This document shows, piece after piece, positions 37,120 to 45,188 of a stretch of 64,000 nucleotides of DNA (positions within the stretch are counted from its first letter, which is position 1; every line of letters begins with the position of its first letter). The stretch covers positions 364,053-428,052 of the forward strand of contig NZ_JACHFJ010000002.1 of the NCBI RefSeq assembly GCF_014201825.1, given 5' to 3'. The notes below the pieces were generated by a model. That model worked only from the letters and a program-made list of their open reading frames with translations, searched no databases and was not told where the DNA came from. The position numbers and the translations under genes were made by a program. This DNA is from Acidocella aromatica (GTDB lineage Bacteria; Pseudomonadota; Alphaproteobacteria; Acetobacterales; Acetobacteraceae).

Positions 37120-37190
37120 CCCATGTGACTGGCGTTAAGGAGGGGGAACCCTCGGGAAGCATGGGAGCAGAAAGCCGCGCGCCTGGGCAT
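37120..37190 (+). promoter_or_regulatory. ZTP (pfl) riboswitch upstream of purH
   Basis: The aptamer matches the ZTP/ZMP motif: P1 CCCATG (37120-37125) pairs exactly with CATGGG (37160-37165). TGACTGGC (37126-37133) follows P1; P2 is GAGGG-GGAA-CCCTC (37140-37153); CGGGAAGC follows (37153-37160); and a 3' domain has CCTGGGCA (37182-37189). ZTP derives from ZMP (AICAR), the PurH substrate, so the riboswitch senses folate or purine stress and should raise purH expression (established for the class). The expression platform between 37190 and the GTG start is not evident to me. Confidence 0.9.
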
Positions 37191-37221
37191 ATCTTCGCTG
37201 AACAAACCGGAGTCGCCCCTC

Positions 37222-38778
37222 GTGTCTGACATCGTCAAAATCCGTACCGCCCTTATCTCCGTTTCCGACAAGACCGGCCTGATCGAATTCGGCCGCGCGC
37301 TGGAAGCGCACGGCGTAAAAATCCTCTCCACTGGCGGCTCCGCCAAGGCGCTGCGCGAGGCGGGCATCCCGGTCACCGAAGTCTCCGAGCATACCGGCTT
37401 CCCCGAGATCCTCGAGGGCCGCGTGAAGACGCTGGTGCCGCAGGTGCATGGCGGCATTCTGGGCCGCCGCACCGTGCCCGAGCATGTGGCACAGATGGAA
37501 GAGCATAAGATCGAGCCCATCGACCTCGTGGCCGTGAACCTCTACCCCTTCGAGGCCACCGTCGCCCGTGGAGCCGCGTTCGAGGATTGCATCGAGAATA
37601 TCGACATTGGCGGCCCGGCGATGATCCGCTCGGCGGCCAAGAACCATGAGAGCGTGGCCGTGCTGACAGAGCCGCAGCATTACGCAGCCGTGCTGCACGA
37701 GCTGGCCACACTTGGCGGCACCACCCTCGTCACCCGCCGTTCGCTCGCCGCCGCCGCCTATGCCCGCACTGCGGCTTACGACTCCGCCATCTCCGGCTGG
37801 TTCGCCACCCAGAACGGCGTGGAATACCCCGAGAAGTTCAGCTTCGCCGGGACCAAGAAGCAGGAGCTACGCTACGGCGAGAACCCGCACCAGTCGGCGG
37901 CCTTCTACACATCCACCCCCGCGCGCTACGGCGTGGCCACCGCCACCCAGCACCAGGGCAAGGAACTCTCCTACAACAACTTCAACGACACCGACGCCGC
38001 CTTCGAGTGCGTCGCCGAGTTCGACGCCCCGACCGTGGTGATCGTGAAGCACGCCAATCCCTGCGGCGTGGCGAGCGCCGAGTCCCTGGCCGCCGCCTGG
38101 GATGACGCCCTGGCCTGCGACCCGGTTTCCGCCTTTGGCGGCATCGTGGCCGTGAACCGCACGCTGGACGAGGAGACCGCCGCCAAGATCTCCGCCATCT
38201 TCACCGAGGTGATCATCGCCCCGGACGCGACCGACGCCGCCAAGGCCGTGCTGGCCGCCAAGAAGAACCTGCGCCTGCTCACCACCGGCGGCCTGCCCGA
38301 CCCGGCCGAGGCTGGCGTCACCTTCAAGTCGCTCGCCGGCGGCTTCCTGCTGCAAACCCGCGATGCCGGGCGCGTGACCGCCGAGGTGCTGCAAATCGTC
38401 ACCCAGCGCGCCCCCACAGCGGCTGAGATCGACGACATGCTCTTCGCCTTCCGCGTGGCCAAGCATGTGAAGTCCAACGCCATCGTCTACGCCAAGAACC
38501 GCGCCACGCTGGGTGTCGGCGCCGGGCAGATGAACCGCGTGGACAGCGCCCGCATCGCCGCTTGGCGCGGCAAGGCGGCCAACCTTGACTTCACCGGCTG
38601 CGCCGTGGCGTCCGACGCGTTCTTCCCCTTCGCCGACGGTCTGGAAGCGGCGATCGCCGCCGGGGCGAGCTGCGTGATCCAGCCGGGCGGCTCGATCCGC
38701 GATAAGGACGTGATCGAGGCTGCCGACAAGGCGGGCATCGCCATGGTGTTCACCGGCATGCGGCATTTCCGCCATTAA
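37222..38778 (+). CDS. purH: Bifunctional AICAR transformylase / IMP cyclohydrolase
   Basis: Last two steps of IMP synthesis. The 518-residue protein has the MGS-like IMP cyclohydrolase domain (about 1-195; [32 protein letters not shown]) and the transformylase domain with [11 protein letters not shown] and [12 protein letters not shown]. It begins with GTG at 37222, 10 nt after GGAG, and is preceded by a ZTP riboswitch. Length is normal. Confidence 0.97.
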   Translation: MSDIVKIRTALISVSDKTGLIEFGRALEAHGVKILSTGGSAKALREAGIPVTEVSEHTGFPEILEGRVKTLVPQVHGGILGRRTVPEHVAQMEEHKIEPIDLVAVNLYPFEATVARGAAFEDCIENIDIGGPAMIRSAAKNHESVAVLTEPQHYAAVLHELATLGGTTLVTRRSLAAAAYARTAAYDSAISGWFATQNGVEYPEKFSFAGTKKQELRYGENPHQSAAFYTSTPARYGVATATQHQGKELSYNNFNDTDAAFECVAEFDAPTVVIVKHANPCGVASAESLAAAWDDALACDPVSAFGGIVAVNRTLDEETAAKISAIFTEVIIAPDATDAAKAVLAAKKNLRLLTTGGLPDPAEAGVTFKSLAGGFLLQTRDAGRVTAEVLQIVTQRAPTAAEIDDMLFAFRVAKHVKSNAIVYAKNRATLGVGAGQMNRVDSARIAAWRGKAANLDFTGCAVASDAFFPFADGLEAAIAAGASCVIQPGGSIRDKDVIEAADKAGIAMVFTGMRHFRH

Positions 38779-38802
38779 TAGGCTTGTGCTAGGATACGCA
38801 GG

Positions 38803-39240
38803 ATGACGCTCCCTTTCACTCTGCCAGACTGGCTGCCGGGCTGGGCCTTGCTGCTCCTGGCTCTGCCGGTATTGCTCTGGGCCTGCGCCTTCCTGCTAAT
38901 GCCGTTCAGCGTGTTCGGGGTGAAGGCGCGGCTGGAGGCGCTAGAAGCGCAGGTCGATCAGTTGCAGGACGATCTGCGCATCATGACCATGCGCCTCTCG
39001 GGCGGGCTCCCGCCCGCCTCCCGCAGTTCGGACGCTTATGAGGACGTGCCGGATTTCGGCCGTCTAAAGAAGTCCCGCGCCAGCTTCGTCCCGGCGCCGG
39101 AGGTGGTGGAAGAACCGCCCCCGCCGCCGCCCGCACCGCGCCGCGCACCGATCCCCACGCCGCAAGTATTCCGCGAGCGGCTTACCCCCGCCCCGCAGCC
39201 CGCCAGCCGCCCGCGCCGGACAGAGCCCCGGCTCGACTGA
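38803..39240 (+). CDS. Small single-pass membrane protein with Pro-rich tail, unrecognised
   Basis: A 145-residue protein I do not recognise. One long hydrophobic segment (about 12-35) is followed by a short coiled coil (ARLEALEAQVDQLQDDLRIM) and a Pro/Arg-rich tail (EEPPPPPPAPRRAPIPTP). AGGA precedes the ATG at a normal distance. It sits 24 nt after purH and 3 nt before the SDR gene. The layout suggests a scaffold or anchor, but no family link is visible. Confidence 0.7.
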   Translation: MTLPFTLPDWLPGWALLLLALPVLLWACAFLLMPFSVFGVKARLEALEAQVDQLQDDLRIMTMRLSGGLPPASRSSDAYEDVPDFGRLKKSRASFVPAPEVVEEPPPPPPAPRRAPIPTPQVFRERLTPAPQPASRPRRTEPRLD

Positions 39241-39243
39241 CGC

Positions 39244-40161
39244 ATGCGCGTCTTTGTCTCCGGTGCGTCCGGTTATGTCGGGGGAGGTATCGCCCGGCAT
39301 CTGGCCGCACGGGGGCATGAGGTGCTGGGCGGCGTCAGGCGCCCTTCCAAACTCCCTGAAAACGTAACACCGCTCCTCACCGGCGATCTGGCCGATCAGG
39401 CACCGGATCTCTCCGGCGTGGACGCCGTGGTCCACGCGGCCGGACTCGCGCATATCCGCAACGCCCCGCCAGAAGCCTGGGAACGGGCCAATGTGCAGGC
39501 CGCCGAAACCCTGGCCAGGGCCGCCCTTGCGGCTGGGGTAAGGCGCTTCGTGCTGATCTCCAGCATCGGCGTGCTGGGCCGTACGGTATCCGGCATCGCC
39601 GACGAGGCCACGCCCCCCAATCCCGCCGACGCCTATGCAAGCAGCAAGCTCACCGCCGAAATCCGGCTGCGCGCTCTGCTCGGCAAGCGGCTTTGCGTGC
39701 TGCGCCCGGCGGCGATCATCGGCCCCGGCTGCCCGGGCAATCTGCCTCTTCTGCTCAAGCTGCTGCGCCTTGGTGTGCCTCTGCCCTTCGCCAGCATCCG
39801 CAATAGCCGGAGCTTCATCGCCCTGGGGGATCTGGCCAGGCTGGTGGAACTGGTGCTGCTAGCCGAGACAGCGCCCTCGCTGGTCCTGGCCGCCCATCCT
39901 GAGCCCATCTCCACACCGGCGCTGATCCGCGCCTTGGCCGAAGGCATGGGCATCCCCCCGCGCCTATTGCCTTTCCCCCCTGCCCTACTTGCCCTTGCCG
40001 CCAAAATCACCGGCCGTGGGGCGATGTGGCAGTCTTTGGCGGGAAGTTTTGCCGTTACGCCGCGCGCTGCTCTGGCAATGGGCTGGAAACCCGCGGAAAC
40101 CCTGGCCGAAACGCTGCGCATCACATCGCGGTATTATAATACCACACACAAAACCCCTTGA
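39244..40161 (+). CDS. NAD(P)-dependent extended SDR, epimerase/dehydratase type
   Basis: A 305-residue extended short-chain dehydrogenase with GASGYVGGGIARHL (7-20), VVHAAGLAH, Ser106 or Ser107 in LISSIGVLG and Tyr131-x3-Lys135 (YASSK). It resembles nucleotide-sugar epimerases and dehydratases acting in surface polysaccharide synthesis. The substrate cannot be told from sequence. Its stop codon lies inside the rplM promoter. Confidence 0.85.
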   Translation: MRVFVSGASGYVGGGIARHLAARGHEVLGGVRRPSKLPENVTPLLTGDLADQAPDLSGVDAVVHAAGLAHIRNAPPEAWERANVQAAETLARAALAAGVRRFVLISSIGVLGRTVSGIADEATPPNPADAYASSKLTAEIRLRALLGKRLCVLRPAAIIGPGCPGNLPLLLKLLRLGVPLPFASIRNSRSFIALGDLARLVELVLLAETAPSLVLAAHPEPISTPALIRALAEGMGIPPRLLPFPPALLALAAKITGRGAMWQSLAGSFAVTPRAALAMGWKPAETLAETLRITSRYYNTTHKTP

Positions 40162-40186
40162 CTTATGCGGCCAAACTCAAGATAAG
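40158..40186 (+). promoter_or_regulatory. Promoter of rplM-rpsI
   Basis: A -35 TTGACT (40158-40163), a 17-nt spacer and a -10 GATAAG (40181-40186) lie about 31 nt before the rplM ATG. It overlaps the end of the SDR gene. Confidence 0.6.
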
Positions 40187-40216
40187 CCGCGCCACTGAGT
40201 CATTTGGATGTTATTT

Positions 40217-40681
40217 ATGAAAACCACGCTTTCCATCAAACCGGCGGACGTGAAGAAGGACTGGGTCCTGATCGACGCCGAAGGCCTGATCCTGGGCCGC
40301 CTGGCCGCGGTCGTGGCGACCCGCCTGCGCGGCAAGCACAAGCCGACCTTCACCCCGCACGTCGACTGCGGTGACAACATCATCATCATCAACGCCGACA
40401 AGGTGAAGCTGACCGGCAAGAAGCTGGAAGACTCCGTCTTCTACTACCACACCGGCTACGCTGGCGGCATCAAGGGCCGTTCCATCAAGGAACGTCTGGC
40501 TGGCAAGAACCCGGAGAGCGTGGTGGAGAAGGCTGTCGAGCGCATGATCACGCGCGGCCCGCTGCAGCGCCAGCAGATGAAGAACCTTTACGTTTACACC
40601 GGCGCGGAGCACCCGCACGCCGCCCAGCAGCCGAAGTCGCTCGACGTCGGCGCGCTGAACTCCAAGAACAAGAGGGCCTAA
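40217..40681 (+). CDS. rplM: Large-subunit ribosomal protein uL13
   Basis: A 154-residue L13 protein with [16 protein letters not shown], the family region [21 protein letters not shown] as two adjoining stretches, and the signature [28 protein letters not shown] 40217 is chosen over one three codons upstream since the normal protein begins [12 protein letters not shown]. It forms the usual operon with rpsI, 3 nt away. Confidence 0.97.
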   Translation: MKTTLSIKPADVKKDWVLIDAEGLILGRLAAVVATRLRGKHKPTFTPHVDCGDNIIIINADKVKLTGKKLEDSVFYYHTGYAGGIKGRSIKERLAGKNPESVVEKAVERMITRGPLQRQQMKNLYVYTGAEHPHAAQQPKSLDVGALNSKNKRA

Positions 40682-40684
40682 TTC

Positions 40685-41173
40685 ATGTCCGCGACCACCA
40701 ATGCTTTCGCCGGTCTGAAGGACCTCACCACCGGCACCGCCGCTGCCACGGAAGCCGCCCCGAAGCGTGAGCCCAAGCGCGACGCTCTCGGCCGCTCCTA
40801 CGCCACCGGCCGCCGCAAGAACGCCATCGCTCGCGTGTGGGTTAAGCCCGGCAAGGGCGAGATCATCATCAACGGCAAGAAGGCCCCGGTCTACTTCGCC
40901 CGTCCGGTGCTGCGCATGCTCATCACTCAGCCCTTCCTGGTGGCTGACCGCTACAACCAGTTCGACGTCTACTGCACCGTCACCGGTGGCGGTCTCTCCG
41001 GTCAGGCCGGCGCCGTGCGTCACGGCATCTCCCGCGCTCTGTCCCTGTACGAGCCGGAGCTGCGCGGCATCCTGAAGGCCGCTGGCTTCCTCACCCGCGA
41101 CCCGCGTATGGTCGAGCGTAAGAAGTACGGCAAGCCGAAGGCCCGCCGCTCCTTCCAGTTCTCCAAGCGCTAA
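40685..41173 (+). CDS. rpsI: Small-subunit ribosomal protein uS9
   Basis: A 162-residue S9 protein with [30 protein letters not shown] and the C-terminal [11 protein letters not shown], whose last residues contact P-site tRNA. It carries about 30 extra N-terminal residues rich in Ala, Thr, Pro and Lys, common in alphaproteobacteria. A strong intrinsic terminator follows 16 nt later. Confidence 0.97.
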   Translation: MSATTNAFAGLKDLTTGTAAATEAAPKREPKRDALGRSYATGRRKNAIARVWVKPGKGEIIINGKKAPVYFARPVLRMLITQPFLVADRYNQFDVYCTVTGGGLSGQAGAVRHGISRALSLYEPELRGILKAAGFLTRDPRMVERKKYGKPKARRSFQFSKR

Positions 41174-41189
41174 TCCTACCGCGCTTACG

Positions 41190-41218
41190 AAAAACCCCGG
41201 CATTTGCCGGGGTTTTTT
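41190..41218 (+). terminator. Intrinsic terminator of rplM-rpsI
   Basis: The stem CCCCGGCA / TGCCGGGG around TT is flanked by AAAAA and TTTTTT, a classic hairpin plus T-run just after rpsI. Confidence 0.93.
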
Positions 41219-41232
41219 ATTGGCCGAAAGAA

Positions 41233-41276
41233 CGCAGCTTTTAAAAAAAGCCGCGCCAAACACTTTTGTTAGTTTA
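41233..41276. repeat. Palindromic intergenic element, copy 4, degraded
   Basis: CGCAGCTTTT (41233-41242) and AAAAGCCGCG (41246-41255) form a hairpin with one mismatch. The right flank CGCCAAACACTTTTGTTAG corresponds to the right arm of the copy at 26.5 kb. The left half is missing. It lies between rpsI and the convergent hpnK and probably terminates hpnK. Confidence 0.65.
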
Positions 41277-41282
41277 AAAACC

Positions 41283-42053
41283 TCAGAGCAGCGCCTCGAA
41301 CTCAGCCACATGCTCATAATCGGGCATGAGCTTCACCAGCGCGTCATCGCGCATCGTGGCGGGGTGGGTGTAGATCTCCGTGCGCCCCTCGGGGAGTAGC
41401 GGCAACAACCTCTCAATCCGCTCTTTCGTCATGTGCCCGGACCATTTAATGCCGAACACCTGATCCGGCAGCTCCAGGCCCCGCGCCTGCAGGCGCAGCA
41501 GCCGGGTCCACGCATAAAGCGCACGGTCGCCGAAACCGATCTTCTCCCCACAGGCTTCCATCACCTCAGGCGGCTCGGCGGGAATACGCAAGCGCTTCAG
41601 CCCGTATTTACGCCCCACCTCGATCATCATCCGCGCCACGGTGGGGTGCAGATGCATGTGCTTATGCGCGTCGGCATGGTGCAAAGGCAGCCCTGTGGCG
41701 GCGAAGGCGGCGAATTGCGCCTCGATCTCGGCACGCAGCTCGCGCCGGGCGGCGGGCGAGAAGAAGTACAGCACGCCAAGACGCGCCTGATCGGTGGGAA
41801 AACGCCCGTCCGGCCCGGTGATGGTGGGCAGTCTGGCATGGCCGAGCATGGAATCGCCATCAACCAGCACGAGATGCAGCCCGACATTAAGGGTCGGCAG
41901 TGTCGTGGCCCGGCGCACGGCGTCCGCCGCCGCAGGGGCTGCCACCATCAGGCTCGCCTGGGTCAGCCGCCCCTGCCGGTTGGCCTGCTCCACCGCCTCG
42001 TTTACGGAGTTGGTCAGGCCGAAATCATCGGCCGAGAATATGATTTCACGCAT
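41283..42053 (-). CDS. hpnK: Hopanoid-associated YdjC-type deacetylase HpnK
   Basis: A 256-residue ChbG/YdjC-fold deacetylase. FSADDFGL near the start and HHADAHKHMHLHP supply the metal-binding Asp and His residues. The overall form fits HpnK, which in Burkholderia deacetylates a hopanoid-linked N-acetylglucosamine (established there). ATG 42053 overlaps the DUF1178 stop by one base (TGATG). hpnI and hpnJ are not in the window, so a general YdjC role remains possible. Confidence 0.8.
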   Translation of the reverse strand: MREIIFSADDFGLTNSVNEAVEQANRQGRLTQASLMVAAPAAADAVRRATTLPTLNVGLHLVLVDGDSMLGHARLPTITGPDGRFPTDQARLGVLYFFSPAARRELRAEIEAQFAAFAATGLPLHHADAHKHMHLHPTVARMMIEVGRKYGLKRLRIPAEPPEVMEACGEKIGFGDRALYAWTRLLRLQARGLELPDQVFGIKWSGHMTKERIERLLPLLPEGRTEIYTHPATMRDDALVKLMPDYEHVAEFEALL

Positions 42054-42511
42054 CACGAGTCGTTACGCGGCACCCAGGGGATCCGGGCAAAGGCGATGCC
42101 ATCCTCGGCCAGGGCCTCGGCCTCCTCGTCGGAGCTTTCGCCGTAAATACCACGCGCCTCGGTCTCGCCGTTATGGATTCGCCGCGCCTCTTCGGCAAAA
42201 TCCTTGCCGACATAATCGCAATGTTTTTCCACCTCTTGGCGCAAATTCTGCAAGGCCGCGCGCACGGCATCGGGGATCACCCCACCCGCCGCGGGCATGC
42301 CGCCAGCCGGTTCAGGCGGCATTATCTCCGCCTCACTCCGCACGCTCTTTCGGGGAATGCCCGGCGTCATCAGCGCACGCCCGACCTCGGTGCTGCCGCA
42401 ACATGGGCAGGCGACCATCCCCGCTTCGGCTTGGCTTTCGAATCCGGCACTGTCCTTGAACCAGCCGTCGAATTCGTGCCCACCGGCGCAACGGAGCTGG
42501 TAATGGATCAT
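42053..42511 (-). CDS. DUF1178 family protein
   Basis: A 152-residue protein whose N-terminus (MIHYQLRCAGGHEFDGWF then CPCCGS) looks like a small zinc-binding ribbon. The C-terminal half has VEKHCDYVGKDFAEEARRIHNGE and ARGIYGESSDEEAEAL, the DUF1178 hallmark (family knowledge). Function unknown. Its ATG overlaps grxC by 4 nt and its stop overlaps hpnK. Confidence 0.88.
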   Translation of the reverse strand: MIHYQLRCAGGHEFDGWFKDSAGFESQAEAGMVACPCCGSTEVGRALMTPGIPRKSVRSEAEIMPPEPAGGMPAAGGVIPDAVRAALQNLRQEVEKHCDYVGKDFAEEARRIHNGETEARGIYGESSDEEAEALAEDGIAFARIPWVPRNDS

Positions 42512-42765
42512 GGCACCAGCAGCGGATCGAGCTTACCGGCGCTCTCCAGTGCCATCAGGTCGTCGCAACCGCCGATATGCGCGCCCTTGATGAAGATCTG
42601 CGGCACTGTGGTGCGTCCGCCCGAACGGCTGATCGCCTCTTCGCGCTCCGGCGTGCCGCGCGGCGCGTTGATCTCACGGAAGGCGACCCCCTTCTGCGTC
42701 AGCAGCCCGACGGCGCGGATGCAATAGGGACAGCCCGGCTGGGTATAAATTTCAATCTCGGCCAT
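42508..42765 (-). CDS. grxC: Glutaredoxin 3
   Basis: An 85-residue dithiol glutaredoxin with the CPYC active site (Cys12, Cys15), the cis-Pro region TTVPQIFI and the glutathione-site GGCDDL. It reduces disulfides using glutathione. Part of comF-grxC-DUF1178-hpnK. In many alphaproteobacteria a nitrilase-like gene lies between grxC and DUF1178, but here the two overlap. Confidence 0.95.
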   Translation of the reverse strand: MAEIEIYTQPGCPYCIRAVGLLTQKGVAFREINAPRGTPEREEAISRSGGRTTVPQIFIKGAHIGGCDDLMALESAGKLDPLLVP

Positions 42766-42791
42766 TTCCGTGAAATAGCCGAGGGCACGAA

Positions 42792-43526
42792 CTATGCAAG
42801 GCCCAACTGCTCAAATCGTGGATCGGACACGCGCGCTGCCGTCAGCACGTCCACCCGGGCGGCACCTCCGGCCAGCAGGGCTGTGGCGCAGGCGTTGGCC
42901 GTGGCGCCGGAGGTCATCACATCGTCGATCAGCAGCACACGCTTGCCAGAGATCCCGGAATCCAGGCTCAAGGCAAAGGCGCCTTCCAACTCCTCGCGCC
43001 GCCGCGCCGCGCCGAAGCCCTCCAGCGGCTGGGTGGGCCTCGTGCGCTGCAGCGCGTCCACGGCCACCGGACGACCAGTGAGCCGTGCCAAGGCAATGGC
43101 CAGCAGCGCCGCCTGATTAAACCGCCGCGCGCGCAACCGTGTGGGGTGCAGCGGCACTGGCACCAGTAGATTAGCCGTCTGCAACAGCGCCTCGCCGGGA
43201 CGGCGCATCAGTTCCGCCAACCCCTTCACCGCCTCGGTATGGTCGGCATATTTCAGCGGCAGGATCAGCCGCTTGGCGGTTTCGTCGTAGCGCAGGGCGG
43301 CGCGGGCCTGGGTGAAGGCTGGCTTGTGCGTGGCGCAGCCCTCGCATTCCTCTCCCATGACATAAGGCATCGGCACGCCACAAATCCGGCAGAACGGCGC
43401 GGTGATGAAATTCGCCGCCTTGAAGCAGCCCAGACAAAACTGCCCTTCTTTCTCCACCGGGGTATCGCAGGCAAGACAACTCGGCGGCAGCAGGCTATCC
43501 AACACCCAACGCAAGAGAGGTTTCAT
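42792..43526 (-). CDS. comF: ComF family protein (phosphoribosyltransferase-like)
   Basis: A 244-residue protein. Its N-terminal zinc-ribbon part has Cys pairs at CLAC (17, 20), CLGC (31, 34), CRIC (46, 49) and CEGC (61, 64). A type I PRTase domain follows with VPVPLHPTRLRARRFNQA and the PRPP loop VLLIDDVMTSGATA. In competent bacteria ComF acts in DNA uptake; in most proteobacteria the role is unclear. The ATG at 43526 abuts the start of the divergent methyltransferase. Confidence 0.92.
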   Translation of the reverse strand: MKPLLRWVLDSLLPPSCLACDTPVEKEGQFCLGCFKAANFITAPFCRICGVPMPYVMGEECEGCATHKPAFTQARAALRYDETAKRLILPLKYADHTEAVKGLAELMRRPGEALLQTANLLVPVPLHPTRLRARRFNQAALLAIALARLTGRPVAVDALQRTRPTQPLEGFGAARRREELEGAFALSLDSGISGKRVLLIDDVMTSGATANACATALLAGGAARVDVLTAARVSDPRFEQLGLA

Positions 43527-44303
43527 TTGCACCCCATTTTCGAATTCGAAGCCATGGTGAAGCACCGCGAGCGGGCGGCGGGGCGAATTGGCCCATTGCT
43601 GCCGGTGCTGGAGGATCTGGGAGAGCGGCTGCTCGACCGGCTGGACGACACCAGCCGCCGCTTCGCCACGGCGCTGGATTTTGGCGGGCGCGGGGCAATT
43701 GCGCCCGCGCTGGCAGAACGGGGAATGGAGGTCGTCTCGGCTGATTTCTCCCCCGCCATGGCGGCACGGGCGGGCGGCAAGCCACTGGTGCTGCCCGGGC
43801 CTAATGATTTCGGCCTGCCGGAAGGCGGGTTCGACCTCGTGGTGGCGCATCTGGCGCTGCACTGGCTGGACGATCTGCCCGGCGCGCTGATCCAGCTCAA
43901 ACGCGCGTTGAAGCCGGACGGGCTGCTGCTGGCCAGCATGCCGGTGCTGGGCACGCTGCAAACCCTGCGCGAAGCGCTGCTGGACGCCGAGGAAGCACTG
44001 ACCGGCGGCGTCAGCCCCCGTGTCTCCCCCTTCCCCGAACTGCGCGACTGCGCCGGACTGCTGCAACGGGCCGGGTTCGCGCATCCGGTGGCGGATGTGG
44101 AGGAACTCACCTTCCTGTACGCCAACCCGCTGGACCTGCTGCACGAGCTACGCGACGCGGGCGAGACCAACGCCCTGCTCGACCGCCAGCGGCGCACACC
44201 TCCACGGGCGCTGTTTCCCGCCGCACTGGCGGCCCTGCCGGTGCAGGAAGGGCGAATGGCGGCTACGCTGCGCATGGCGATCCTGACAGGCTGGGCCTCA
44301 TAA
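43527..44303 (+). CDS. SAM-dependent methyltransferase-fold protein (BioC/NDUFAF5-like)
   Basis: A 258-residue class I methyltransferase-fold protein: ALDFGGRGAIAPALAERG as the SAM loop, VVSADFSPAMAARAG, and FDLVVAHLALHWLDDLPGAL. It resembles the alphaproteobacterial relatives of BioC and of NDUFAF5, a complex I assembly factor that hydroxylates arginine. I chose TTG 43527: GAGAGG lies 6 nt upstream and the residues IFEFEAMVKHRERAAGRIG match the usual N-terminus. ATG 43554 has no such site. The glycine loop is slightly atypical. Confidence 0.8.
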   Translation: MHPIFEFEAMVKHRERAAGRIGPLLPVLEDLGERLLDRLDDTSRRFATALDFGGRGAIAPALAERGMEVVSADFSPAMAARAGGKPLVLPGPNDFGLPEGGFDLVVAHLALHWLDDLPGALIQLKRALKPDGLLLASMPVLGTLQTLREALLDAEEALTGGVSPRVSPFPELRDCAGLLQRAGFAHPVADVEELTFLYANPLDLLHELRDAGETNALLDRQRRTPPRALFPAALAALPVQEGRMAATLRMAILTGWAS

Positions 44304-45053
44304 AAGCCCCGCCTTGCGGAAACTCAGCCACTGCCCGTTGCCGACGATGACATGGTCGTGCAGCACGATGGAGAGCGCCGACGCCGCCTGCTTGATGTCT
44401 CGGGTCATCAGGATGTCGTCCTCCGAGGGCGAGGGATCGCCGCTCGGGTGGTTGTGCACCAGGATGATCGCCGTGGCGTGCAGTTCCAGCGCGCGCTTGA
44501 CGATCTCTCGCGGATAAACCGGGGTATGATTCACCGTACCCTGGGCCTGCTGCTCATCGGCCAGCAGGCGGTTGCGGTTGTCCAGGAACAGCACACGGAA
44601 CTGTTCCACCTTCTCGCGCGCCAGCACCGCCTGGAGATACTCCATCAGCCGGTCCCAATTGCTCAGCACCGGGCGGTACAGCACCTCGGCCTTGGCCAGG
44701 CGCTGGGCCGAGGCCTGCACGATCTTCAGCGCCGCCACACCGGCCTCGCCGAGCCCCTCGACGCCAAGGAGATCCGGCACCGAAGCCGAAATGACATTGG
44801 CATAGGAACCAAAACGAGCCAGCAGCGCCCGTGCGATGGGTTTCGTATCCCGCCTTGGCAGGGCCAGGAACAAAACCATTTCGATCAACTCATGTTCAGC
44901 AATGGCCTCAGGCCCCGCCGAGAGCAGCCGCGCACGCAGCCGGGCCCGATGGCCCTCGGTGCCGATGGCCGGTTTGCCGGGGCGGATCTCGGGAGACAAC
45001 GTCTCCAGTAACGAGACATCGGCGAAACCGGGCGTTGCATCTCTTTTGCTCAT
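44298..45053 (-). CDS. radC: DNA repair protein RadC homologue
   Basis: A 251-residue JAB-domain protein. A helix-hairpin-helix region (about 75-105) precedes the metal-binding motif LVHNHPSGDPSPSEDD. Despite the name, no repair function has been shown for RadC in E. coli. It converges with the methyltransferase gene; the two stop codons lie side by side. Confidence 0.93.
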   Translation of the reverse strand: MSKRDATPGFADVSLLETLSPEIRPGKPAIGTEGHRARLRARLLSAGPEAIAEHELIEMVLFLALPRRDTKPIARALLARFGSYANVISASVPDLLGVEGLGEAGVAALKIVQASAQRLAKAEVLYRPVLSNWDRLMEYLQAVLAREKVEQFRVLFLDNRNRLLADEQQAQGTVNHTPVYPREIVKRALELHATAIILVHNHPSGDPSPSEDDILMTRDIKQAASALSIVLHDHVIVGNGQWLSFRKAGLL

Positions 45054-45168
45054 GACACGTCAAGCGTGCCACGACTTCTAGTTTAATGGAAGCTCAATAG
45101 CACAATCTCACACGGGTTTACGCCGATCACACCTTGCGGGCGGCCAGCCTTGCTTAATGGTTGTGCAA

Positions 45169-45182
45169 GCGGCCGAAGCCGC
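45169..45182 (-). terminator. Possible terminator hairpin after the RND pump gene
   Basis: Read on the minus strand, GCGGC-TTCG-GCCGC forms a 5-bp stem with a stable UUCG-type tetraloop 6 nt after the pump stop codon. There is no T-run. Confidence 0.35.
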
Positions 45183-45188
45183 CTGTCG

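Noticed and set aside
37073..37221. Small plus-strand frames in the creA-purH gap
   Set aside because: The region is explained by the ZTP riboswitch and its linker; the frames have no ribosome site or conservation signal that I can see.
43527..44144. N-terminal extension of comF
   Set aside because: The open frame upstream of ATG 43526 is antisense to the methyltransferase, and the ComF zinc ribbon begins right after that ATG.
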